DNA from: Myxococcales bacterium
GTDB taxonomy: Bacteria > Myxococcota_A > Polyangia > Polyangiales > Ga0077539
Reading direction: 5' to 3'
Length of the DNA: 64,000 nucleotides
Assembly: GCA_016793325.1 (NCBI GenBank)
Contig: JAEUKI010000087.1
Coordinates: forward strand, 180,189-244,188
The position numbers were made by a program, and so were the translations under genes. Positions 39,324 through 46,444 of this stretch are shown here, piece by piece. How positions within the stretch are numbered: position 1 is the stretch's first letter; each line of letters begins with the position of its first letter. The notes beneath the pieces are model-generated. The model worked only from the letters and a program-made list of their open reading frames with translations, was not told where the DNA came from and did no database searches.

Positions 39324-40894
39324 GGCTCGTTGCTCGCGAGGTTGACGCCCGCTGCGTACGCGTACGACGTGAACGGCGCGACGCCCGAGACGATCACGCC
39401 GACGCCGTCGGACGAGTCCGCAGGCACCGATGAAATCGTGTGCGCGCCTGGCGAGAGGGCGACCCGCGCCGTGCGAAACCCCCCAGCGACAGCGCTCACG
39501 TCGAGCGGGATCGCCGCGCCGTCGAGCGACACGGATGTCGCGCTCGCGGGCGCCGTGATTTGCGCGAAAGACTCTGTGTATGTGCTGGGAACGTAGAACG
39601 CGTATCGATTTCGCCACTGCTCGACCCACGGCACGAGCGTCATAGCCGGGTCGCCGACGGTGGCGCCGGTCTCGGCGACGACGCCCTGGCCGAGCATGAA
39701 CTGCATCGCGAGGATGGGCTCTGTTGCTTCGATGGTTCCCTCGCCGACATCGTCGAAGACCGCGACTTGCCCGCGCGAGAGCGTGACGCCGCCGGGGATG
39801 GCGGTGCCGCGCACGACAGTGTTGTCGCGGCTCGCGATCACCCGCACCCTCGATCCGAGCGTCCCGCCGCGATCGCCGAAGCGCGCGATCACGGCCCTGC
39901 GTCCCCACGTATTTTCGCCGGGAATTTGCTCTTCGATGTGATCGCACGCAGGCCGCGCGTCGTCCATGCCTCCCACGCGCGTACAGTCGACGCCGGAGAA
40001 CACCGCAACCGGTCGATCCGAGGTGATCTCGGTCCCAGAGATGTCTCTCGCGCGCTCGTCGAGGCGACCGACGAGCTCGACGACGTCCCCGCGGCCGAGC
40101 ACGAACGAGCGCGTTTCGCCTGGAGAAATCGGCTCGACGTCCGATCCGGGCTCGATCGCGATCGAGGCCTTCACCGTGACGGTCGTCGGCGCGTCCGACG
40201 TTCCGACGATCGCGACGAAGCCGGGGGCGGTGCGAATCGCAGCGGGGTGCGAGAGCACGAGGTGCCGCGTCGAGAGCGCCCGCGTCGCGTACAAGAGCGA
40301 GGCGTCGTTCGTGTACGAGTGTCGCTGGCAACCGGGCTCGTTCGTGCGAAATTCCAGCGGATTGAACTGGTACGCGACCACGGCGAGCTCGGACTCGATG
40401 CGGTACGCGCCGCTTCGAACGACGATCGACGTCGGCGCGACGCTCTCGGTCGAGAGTTGAATGCGATCGTCTCCCACGCCGAGACACAGGTTGTTCGCCG
40501 TTCGAGTCGGCCTGTACGAATGCTGCGAGAGCTCGCGCACCCACGGCAGCGCGCGGACCTCGCTCGAGCGTGGACCGACTGTGAAAACCAGCGGCGCGCG
40601 GAGCGTTCCCCCTGTCACGCGAACGCGCGACGGCTGGTCGTTGGGGTTGCCGATCGCGATCGCGAAGTTGAACCGGTTCTGCCCGTCGAGCAGCGTGTTG
40701 ACCAGCGAAACTGCGTAGAACTCAGTCCCTGCGTTGGACACAGCCCGATCGCGCGGCGTGCCTTCGCGGGCCGAGAAGAACCCGCCGCGATCCGCGGACG
40801 GATCGAGCTCTGGCGACTCGAGGCCAGTCTTCGCGCCACACCCGAACAGCGGTGTGACGCAGCACAAGAGACGCAGGGTCCGCAGGGCTCGCAC
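39320..40894 (-). CDS. IgGFc-binding-like lipoprotein
   Basis: 524 residues from GTG 40894, with AAGGA upstream. The signal RLLCCVTPLFGC ends in a lipobox. The body matches the IgGFc-binding N-terminal domain pattern seen in many myxobacterial surface proteins: VVAYQFNPLE, NDASLLYATRALSTRHLVLS, FVAIVGTSDAPTTVTV, FVLGRGDVVELVG, DISGTEITSDRPVAVFSG, then CDHIEEQIPGENTWG and RRAVIARFGDRG. These proteins are extracellular and presumed adhesive; IgG binding itself is only a name inherited from eukaryotic mucin-like proteins. First gene of the three-gene operon. Confidence 0.8.
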   Translation of the reverse strand: MRALRTLRLLCCVTPLFGCGAKTGLESPELDPSADRGGFFSAREGTPRDRAVSNAGTEFYAVSLVNTLLDGQNRFNFAIAIGNPNDQPSRVRVTGGTLRAPLVFTVGPRSSEVRALPWVRELSQHSYRPTRTANNLCLGVGDDRIQLSTESVAPTSIVVRSGAYRIESELAVVAYQFNPLEFRTNEPGCQRHSYTNDASLLYATRALSTRHLVLSHPAAIRTAPGFVAIVGTSDAPTTVTVKASIAIEPGSDVEPISPGETRSFVLGRGDVVELVGRLDERARDISGTEITSDRPVAVFSGVDCTRVGGMDDARPACDHIEEQIPGENTWGRRAVIARFGDRGGTLGSRVRVIASRDNTVVRGTAIPGGVTLSRGQVAVFDDVGEGTIEATEPILAMQFMLGQGVVAETGATVGDPAMTLVPWVEQWRNRYAFYVPSTYTESFAQITAPASATSVSLDGAAIPLDVSAVAGGFRTARVALSPGAHTISSVPADSSDGVGVIVSGVAPFTSYAYAAGVNLASNEP

Positions 40895-41021
40895 GGGGCG
40901 CGATCCTTAGCAACCCGCAGGCCAGCTACGGCGTCGTCCGCCGCTCTGCGCACGGAAGCGATCGGCGTCGACGCGCAAGCCCGCGGTCGCGCGCACATCG
41001 ATCCAAGACCTCTACGAGGAG

Positions 41022-41085
41022 AAATCCAGGATGAACGTGGTCGGCGCACGCGAGCACGGGCGGCGAGCGTGTTCATCCTGGATTT
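41022..41085. repeat. 15-bp perfect inverted repeat with 34-base loop
   Basis: AAATCCAGGATGAAC at 41022-41036 is exactly repeated as its complement at 41071-41085. The stem has a different base composition from its GC-rich surroundings. It lies between the stop of the FHA-sigma54 activator gene (41128) and the start of the IgGFc-like gene (40894). On the minus strand it could act as a terminator for the activator gene or as a protein-binding or REP-like element. Confidence 0.7.
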
Positions 41086-41127
41086 TCCGTGACGAGACTC
41101 GGGTGACGATGAGGTCCGCGTGGCTCG

Positions 41128-42849
41128 TCACTTCTTGATGCCGAGCGCCGTCATTTTGTGTGTGAGCGTGCGCACGGGGATCTTCAGCAGCGCCGCTGCA
41201 GCGGTTGTGTTTCCGCCGCAGTGGGCGAGGGCGTCGGAGATGAGCTTGTGCTCGTGGCGCTCGAGCGCTTTGCGGAGCCCTTCGCCGTCTGCGCTGACGG
41301 CCATTTCCTCTCCGCTCGTGTTCGGCCGCGCGCTGTCTGGCGCGCGACGCACGCGCTCGGTCAGGTCGTCTTCGACGATCGTCGGACCGTTGGCGACGAG
41401 CGCCGCGCGTTGGATGCAGTGGCGAAGCTCGCGGATATTTCCGGGCCACTCGTAGCGCCGCAGCGCTTCGAGCGCGCTCGCGCCGATGGCCCTCGGCCGC
41501 GAGGGGCTGTCCTCGCTGACCGCCGCGAGAAACTGGAGCGCGAGCGGCTCGACCTCGTCTCGACGCTCTCGCAGCGGAGGGATCTCCACCTCGAGCCCGT
41601 TGAGTCGATAGTAGAGATCCCAGCGAAACGCCCCCTCGTCGCAGCGTCGTTCGAGCGCGCGATGCGTCGCGCTCACCACGCGCACATCGACGATGATCTC
41701 GCGCTCTGCGCCGATGCGCGTGACGCGGCCCGTCTCGAGCACGCGCAACAGGGATGCTTGCGCGGCCAGCGAGAGCTCGCCGATCTCGTCGAGAAAGAGC
41801 GTTCCGCCGTGCGCTTGCTCGAAGAGCCCCTTCAGCACGCGATCCGCGCCGGTGAACGCGCCGCGCTCGGCGCCAAAGAGCGTGCTCTCGACGAGGTTCG
41901 CGGGGATCGCTCCGCAGTTCACCGCGCGAAGCGGCTTGTCCCTCCGCGACGATCGATCGTGCAGCGCGCGCGCAACAACTTCTTTGCCAGTGCCGCTCTC
42001 GCCCGTGATCAACACCGGAACGTTGCTCGGCGCCGCGCGATCGACGAGCGTCCACAATCGCTCGGTCGAGCGCCCGCGCACCACGCCGTCGGGCGCTCCG
42101 TTCGCGTGCACGCCCGATCGCGCGAGGGGCTCTCCGTCGTTCGCCGCGAGCGCGTGGTGAACGAGCGCGCTCACCGACCGCCCGTGCTCGGGGTACGTCG
42201 CCACGCCGACGCGCAGCCCGCCGTCTCCGTTGGCGATCGCGCTCGCGAGCGAACGAGCTTCGCTGCGGCGCTTTCCGACGAGCAGAACAACAATGGCGTC
42301 TTCCCGAAGGAGCGACGCGCGGTCCTTCGCGCCGATGCTCGCGAGCACGAGCGGCGCCCACTCGCTGAGCGGCGCGGTCGCGCGTCCCTCGACGACCAGG
42401 ATCGAAAACGGCTGCGCGGTCTCGAGGTGCGCGCGCTCTTCTTCCGCCAGCCGCAGCGCAAACGCGTCGAACGCGAGCAAGCCCGGCGCCGGTCGCACGC
42501 TCGTCGTCGGCTGCCGCTGGAGCTGGACCGACCCGATGCGCAGCGCGTCGCCCACGGCGAACGTCCCGCTCGCGACCGCGAGCCCGTTGAGAAACGTCCC
42601 GTTCGTCGAGCCGAGGTCCGCGAAGCGAACGGTCTTGTCCTCCGCGAGCCACACGCGAAGGTGCTGCTTCGAGACGCTCGGGTCGTCGACGATCACGTCC
42701 GAGGGAAACGCGCGTCCGATCGTCGTTCCACCCACGACGACCACGAACTGTTTGGGACCTGTCGGACCGAGCACGATCACGCGCGCGGGCTCTTCGTGAC
42801 CCGGCTCGATCGCCGTTCCGTGAACTCTCGCGGTGGTCTTGTCCTGCAC
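41128..42849 (-). CDS. FHA domain sigma54 activator with degenerate GGDEF-like domain
   Basis: 573 residues from GTG 42849; the frame runs back to a TTG at 42900, but that start would lie inside a palindrome pair. Domains: FHA (about 25-105) with TIGRAFPSDVIVDDPSVSKQ and FADLGSTNGTFLNG; a region (about 120-235) with the GGDEF fold but no active-site motif (DAIVVLLVGKRRSEARSLA and GLRVGVATYPEHGRSV); AAA+ (about 255-480) with GESGTGKE, intact GAFTGA, GGTLFLDEIGEL and WDLYYRL; a Fis-type HTH (NTTAAAALLKIPVRTLTHKM). FHA implies control by phosphothreonine, and a Ser/Thr kinase gene is nearby at 43568. Divergent to the small membrane protein behind a sigma54 promoter, which is the probable target. 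Confidence 0.88.
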   Translation of the reverse strand: MQDKTTARVHGTAIEPGHEEPARVIVLGPTGPKQFVVVVGGTTIGRAFPSDVIVDDPSVSKQHLRVWLAEDKTVRFADLGSTNGTFLNGLAVASGTFAVGDALRIGSVQLQRQPTTSVRPAPGLLAFDAFALRLAEEERAHLETAQPFSILVVEGRATAPLSEWAPLVLASIGAKDRASLLREDAIVVLLVGKRRSEARSLASAIANGDGGLRVGVATYPEHGRSVSALVHHALAANDGEPLARSGVHANGAPDGVVRGRSTERLWTLVDRAAPSNVPVLITGESGTGKEVVARALHDRSSRRDKPLRAVNCGAIPANLVESTLFGAERGAFTGADRVLKGLFEQAHGGTLFLDEIGELSLAAQASLLRVLETGRVTRIGAEREIIVDVRVVSATHRALERRCDEGAFRWDLYYRLNGLEVEIPPLRERRDEVEPLALQFLAAVSEDSPSRPRAIGASALEALRRYEWPGNIRELRHCIQRAALVANGPTIVEDDLTERVRRAPDSARPNTSGEEMAVSADGEGLRKALERHEHKLISDALAHCGGNTTAAAALLKIPVRTLTHKMTALGIKK

Positions 42850-42874
42850 GACGGCGGCGACTCTACCGCGGTCT

Positions 42875-42890
42875 CGGCAACTCGTTGCCG
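42875..42890. promoter_or_regulatory. Activator-site palindrome 1 (CGGCAA-N4-TTGCCG)
   Basis: A perfect 6-4-6 palindrome, extended by one base on each side to a 9-bp inverted repeat. Its centre is exactly 20 bases (two helical turns) from the second site with the same arms. It lies about 85-100 bases upstream of the -24 box of the sigma54 promoter at 42975, a typical enhancer distance, and about 25 bases before the start of the FHA activator gene, so it could also serve autoregulation. Confidence 0.7.
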
Positions 42891-42894
42891 AGCG

Positions 42895-42910
42895 CGGCAA
42901 ACCGTTGCCG
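42895..42910. promoter_or_regulatory. Activator-site palindrome 2 (CGGCAA-N4-TTGCCG)
   Basis: Second copy with identical arms and spacer length, centred 20 bases from site 1. The two identical dyads with helical phasing strongly suggest a dimeric Fis-type HTH protein, most likely the adjacent FHA-sigma54 activator. Confidence 0.7.
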
Positions 42911-42974
42911 CAAGCGGCTGCCGACAGCGAGCTTCACCCAGCAATTTCAGGGCATTTCCGCGACACCCACACCC

Positions 42975-42990
42975 TGGCACATCGGTTGCG
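42975..42990 (+). promoter_or_regulatory. Sigma54 (-24/-12) promoter of the small membrane protein gene
   Basis: TGGCAC-ATCGG-TTGCG matches the consensus TGGCAC-N5-TTGCA at every position but the last. It lies about 65 bases upstream of ATG 43056 and downstream of two activator-type palindromes. This is the clearest promoter in the window. Confidence 0.85.
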
Positions 42991-43055
42991 ATTGCCTCCG
43001 TCGCGGCGCCATCGAGCGCACGAAACAGACTCTCACACCACATCGGAGCAAACAC

Positions 43056-43460
43056 ATGATCGGCGGAATCATCACCATCCTCGGCGGCCTCCTCGCAGCC
43101 TCGGGCTTCATCATCAAGCGTCGCCCCGACGCCAAGCAGATGCTCGACAAGATCGCGCCCTACCAGGGCTGGATCGGCGTCACGATGTTCATCTGGGGCA
43201 TCCGCGAGATCTTCATGGTCCTGCGCAGCCTCTCGATGCTCTCGGTCGCGCCTCTGCGTTGGATCTTCTGGACCGCGTCGGGCGTCTCCGACCTGCTCGT
43301 GGGCTTCTTGCTCGGCTTCGGTCTGATCACGCACTACGCGCTCTCGAAGAACGAGCAGGCCAAGCAAAAGGGCGCCGAAATCAAAGAGAAGCTCGTCAAC
43401 ATCCAAGCCCCGCTCGGCCTCGTCTCGATCGTCCTCGGAATCCTCTACATCATCATGTGA
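43056..43460 (+). CDS. Small polytopic membrane protein under sigma54 control
   Basis: 134 residues from ATG 43056, with GGAG eight bases upstream. Four hydrophobic segments: residues about 2-20 (IGGIITILGGLLAASGFII), 37-58 (QGWIGVTMFIWGIREIFMV), 66-95 (WIFWTASGVSDLLVGFLLGFG) and 115-134 (LGLVSIVLGILYIIM). Lys/Arg-rich loops lie between them and near residues 97-112. No catalytic motif and no family recognised. Inner membrane protein. The near-perfect sigma54 promoter and divergent FHA activator suggest a stress- or envelope-response output, by analogy with other sigma54-driven small membrane proteins; this is inference. Confidence 0.85.
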   Translation: MIGGIITILGGLLAASGFIIKRRPDAKQMLDKIAPYQGWIGVTMFIWGIREIFMVLRSLSMLSVAPLRWIFWTASGVSDLLVGFLLGFGLITHYALSKNEQAKQKGAEIKEKLVNIQAPLGLVSIVLGILYIIM

Positions 43461-43567
43461 GCTCGTCCCGGCCGGAGGGGGAGCGCGCGGGGGGACATTG
43501 CCTGTCACGGTGCGAAAAACGCCCCGCTTGCGCCTCGCGTCGCGCATCGTGATAGTGCGCGCTCGCC

Positions 43568-45208
43568 GTGAGCCACGAGCCCACCGAGGTCGATCGCTAC
43601 GAGATCCTCGCGCCCATCGGTCGCGGCGGCTTCGGCGCGGTCTACCTCGCGCGCCACAAGCTCACAGGACGCGAGGTCGCGCTCAAGCTCAGCGACCCCA
43701 AGAGCGACCCCGAGCTCGTCGCGCGCGCGCTCAACGAAGCGCGCATCGCGGCGAGCATGCAGCACCCGTCGCTCGTCCCGGTGTTCGACTGCGGAGCGCT
43801 CGCCGACGGTCGCATCTTCGTCGTGATGGAGCGCATCGACGGCCGCTCGCTCGAGTCCATCGCCGCGCTCGAAGGCGGTCGACTCGAGCTTGCGCGCGCG
43901 GTCGCCCTCGTCGATCAAGTGCTCTCGGCGCTCGAGCTCGTTCACGCGCGGGGCATCGTTCATCGCGACATCAAGCCGTCCAACGTGCTCGTGCGACGCG
44001 AAGCCGACGGTCGCGAGCGCGCGTTTCTCATCGACTTCGGGATCTCGAAGATCGACGAACGCGCGCCCGGCGCAGAGCCCGCGTTAACGATGGTGGGCTC
44101 GATCCTCGGGACGCCTGGGTACATGCCGCCCGAGCAGTTCGACGCTCGCTCGGTCGACGCGCGCGCGGACCTGTTCTCCGTCGGCGCGCTGCTGTTTCGA
44201 CTCGTCGCGGGGCGCCCCGTCGTCGAGTGCGCGACGGTCACCGAGTGGCTCGTGGCTGTGACGCAGCGACCGCTTCCCTCGCTGTCGACCGCCGCTCCGT
44301 GGGCTCCGCCGGACCTCTGCGCCGTGGTCGATCGCGCGCTCGCGCGAGACCGCGACGCGCGTCCCACAGACGCGTCCACCATGCGCGCGTGGCTGCACAG
44401 CGCCCTTCGCGGCGAGGGACCGGGGTCGCTCGCGCCCATGACCGCGCGCGTCGAGGCGCCCACGACCCCCACCACGAGCGCGCCTCCCGCGCTCGCCGCG
44501 CCGTCGATCGCGAGCCACTCGGCCAACGCAGCGAGCATCGCACCGACGGTCGCTGCACGCGCAGGCATGCCTCGCGGTCGAACGCTCGGCGTCGCCGCGG
44601 CGATGGCGCTCACCACGATCGGCGCGATCGCAGTGCTCAGCAGCGCATCGGGGCCCGAGGTCGAAGACGACACGAGCACCGTCACGACGCTCGACCCCGC
44701 GCACCGCGCAGCGCTCTCTGCCGCCGCGCAACCGCGAAACGTTCCGCAGTCGATCGCGCCCTCCTTCGTCGCGCCGACCGCCGCGCCGCCGGTCGCTCAG
44801 GCCGCGGCGGCCGACGCAGGGACGAGCGAGGACGATACGCCCACACAATCAAGCGCGCCCGAGGCGCCCACGGGCGCGAGCGACGCGGCGCTGCTTCGGT
44901 CGGAGTCGGGGCGGCTGCGCTTCGTTGGCGCGCGTCAGGTCGGTGATGTCGAGATGGACGAGGTGGTCGCGGCGGTGCGTCGCGCGCTCACGGCCATCGA
45001 GTCTTGCCATCGAGGCGCAGGCGCGGCACGAGCGTCGATCACGATCATGTTTCGCGGCTCGATTCGCCCGGTGTTCTCCGAGCCCGCGAGCGAAGGCGGT
45101 GCGCTCGCTCGCTGCGTCGAAGGCGCGCTCAGCGCGAACAACCCGGCGTGGCGCTCGGGCACGCGCTCGGACGGGATCCTCGCGGACGCCGAGTTCATCT
45201 GGCGCTGA
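43568..45208 (+). CDS. Membrane Ser/Thr protein kinase (Hanks type)
   Basis: 546 residues from GTG 43568. Kinase domain (about 10-275): Gly loop IGRGGFGAVYLA, Lys in EVALKLS, catalytic loop IVHRDIKPSNVL, DFG in FLIDFGISK, PE motif in GYMPPEQFDARS. A Pro/Ala/Thr-rich juxtamembrane stretch follows, then one membrane segment (LGVAAAMALTTIGAIAVLS, about 338-360), an Ala/Pro-rich linker and a C-terminal domain (about 450-546) with VRRALTAIESCHRGAG and VEGALSANNPAWRSG that resembles the TonB-like C-terminal domain of myxobacterial AgmX/PglI proteins. It phosphorylates Ser/Thr on unknown targets. Gene order (108 bases after the small membrane protein) makes it a plausible partner for the FHA activator. 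Confidence 0.88.
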   Translation: MSHEPTEVDRYEILAPIGRGGFGAVYLARHKLTGREVALKLSDPKSDPELVARALNEARIAASMQHPSLVPVFDCGALADGRIFVVMERIDGRSLESIAALEGGRLELARAVALVDQVLSALELVHARGIVHRDIKPSNVLVRREADGRERAFLIDFGISKIDERAPGAEPALTMVGSILGTPGYMPPEQFDARSVDARADLFSVGALLFRLVAGRPVVECATVTEWLVAVTQRPLPSLSTAAPWAPPDLCAVVDRALARDRDARPTDASTMRAWLHSALRGEGPGSLAPMTARVEAPTTPTTSAPPALAAPSIASHSANAASIAPTVAARAGMPRGRTLGVAAAMALTTIGAIAVLSSASGPEVEDDTSTVTTLDPAHRAALSAAAQPRNVPQSIAPSFVAPTAAPPVAQAAAADAGTSEDDTPTQSSAPEAPTGASDAALLRSESGRLRFVGARQVGDVEMDEVVAAVRRALTAIESCHRGAGAARASITIMFRGSIRPVFSEPASEGGALARCVEGALSANNPAWRSGTRSDGILADAEFIWR

Positions 45209-45218
45209 GCCCGAGCGT

Positions 45219-46007
45219 TTACGACGTCGATGGCTCGCGCGACGGAACGCGCTCGGCGGACGCACGACGAAGACGCGCGACGCGCTCGAGGTCCTCGGTC
45301 CAATCGCCCTGGAGCGCTTCGGGCAGCAGCGCCGCCAGCGCGAGGCCGAGCTGCGCGTCGCGCGCGCGGGCGTTCTTGGTCCAGGCGACGGGGCGCCCGA
45401 TGCGAACGTTCCATCGGCCGTCGTCGAACCAGACCGCGCACGGAACGGTCTTCACCCCCAGCGACGCGAGCCACTGTCCGACGCCCGGTCGCATCGCTCC
45501 GAGCGAGACGCGCGCGATGCCCTCGGGATACACGACGCTCACGCGCTCGAGCGCCAAGCGACGCCACGCTCGAAGCGCGCCGAGGTCCGCGCGCGAGCCC
45601 TCCATGGACAGCACGACGAGGTGCTCGCGCCAGCGGCGACGGATCCAGCCCGCCACGTGTCGCCCGAATTGTCTGACCATTCGGCGAAAGGTTGATTGTA
45701 TGGGCCGGTCGCGCCTGCCTGCCACGAGCAGCACTCGGTCGATGGCCGACGGATCGACGCTGGCCACGGCGTCGAGCGCCGCGAGCACGACGGCGCCCGA
45801 GGCCCCGTCGCTGAAGTGATTGAGCGCGAGGACGTACGCTTCGCGGATCGGGACGTTCTCCGCGCCGAGCACGGATGGCGGTCCTTCGCGTGACAGCCAC
45901 GACCACACGCGCCGCGCGGACGGGGCGACCGCCGTCGCGAGCACGAATCGCGCGAGATCCAGCGCGAAACGCCACCACGCAGGGCGATAGCCTCTCGGCG
46001 CGATCAC
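45219..46007 (-). CDS. Divergent PlsC-like acyltransferase
   Basis: 262 residues from GTG 46007, whose GTGA overlaps the stop of the upstream peptide gene. The protein has an N-terminal hydrophobic helix (FALDLARFVLATAVAP) and acyltransferase-like blocks: LALNHFSDGAS in the position of the NHxSxxD motif, RRDRPIQSTFRRMVRQFG and VSVVYPEGIARVSLG in the position of the FPEGTRS motif. The first motif reads H-x2-D rather than H-x4-D, so catalysis may be altered or the family is distinct. Probably membrane-associated. Its translational coupling to a Ser/Cys-rich peptide is striking. It converges with the Ser/Thr kinase gene 10 bases away. Confidence 0.6.
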   Translation of the reverse strand: MIAPRGYRPAWWRFALDLARFVLATAVAPSARRVWSWLSREGPPSVLGAENVPIREAYVLALNHFSDGASGAVVLAALDAVASVDPSAIDRVLLVAGRRDRPIQSTFRRMVRQFGRHVAGWIRRRWREHLVVLSMEGSRADLGALRAWRRLALERVSVVYPEGIARVSLGAMRPGVGQWLASLGVKTVPCAVWFDDGRWNVRIGRPVAWTKNARARDAQLGLALAALLPEALQGDWTEDLERVARLRRASAERVPSREPSTS

Positions 46008-46276
46008 CGCGGCGCGACCTCGTCGAGCTCCTCGTCCGTGAGACCCTGGGTGTGCGCCCCTTGATGCCCCGCGCGCTGCTTGCGTCGTCGGTCCGAGCAC
46101 GAAGAGTCTTCGCTCGACGACTCGCAGCTGCTCACGTCCGAAAGACCGTTGGAGCTCGCGTCGCTGCTCGCCTGAAAGACCGTCTCGCTGCTCGATTCGC
46201 CAGCGCTTTCACTCGAGCCTTCACACGAGGACTCGCAGCTACAACCGCACAAATCGTCGATCGCGAAGAACTTCAT
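46004..46276 (-). CDS. Ser/Cys/Glu-rich small protein coupled to the acyltransferase
   Basis: 90 residues from ATG 46276, with GAGAGAGGG about 10 bases upstream. No signal peptide. Residues 1-9 are MKFFAIDDL. Residues 10-62 are almost only Ser, Glu, Asp, Cys, Gly and Ala, with six Cys (10, 12, 14, 18, 51, 60) and about two dozen Ser in clusters such as CGCSCESSCEG. A basic stretch (RRRKQRAGHQGAH) and the C-terminal tail LTDEELDEVAPR follow; the tail is like the acidic helix of many RiPP leader peptides, though here it is at the C-terminus. Ser codons are mixed, so this is not a simple DNA repeat. The stop overlaps the acyltransferase start by four bases. Function unknown. Confidence 0.65.
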   Translation of the reverse strand: MKFFAIDDLCGCSCESSCEGSSESAGESSSETVFQASSDASSNGLSDVSSCESSSEDSSCSDRRRKQRAGHQGAHTQGLTDEELDEVAPR

Positions 46277-46444
46277 CGAGCGCCCTCTCTCTCTGCACGC
46301 CTCACGTCGAACCGCCGCGAACGACGCCGGGGTTGGTCGCGACGCCGCGTATCGTGGAACAAGAGCGGGCCCAGCGCCACCAGCCTGACAGGCCCCGAGA
46401 ATCTGTCGTCGAGTCGCGTCGGGCGCTGCGATATCCTCCGTCGA

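Noticed and set aside
42850..42900. TTG 42900 as start of the FHA activator
   Set aside because: It would place the start inside a palindrome and adds residues with no resemblance to FHA proteins; GTG 42849 is preferred.
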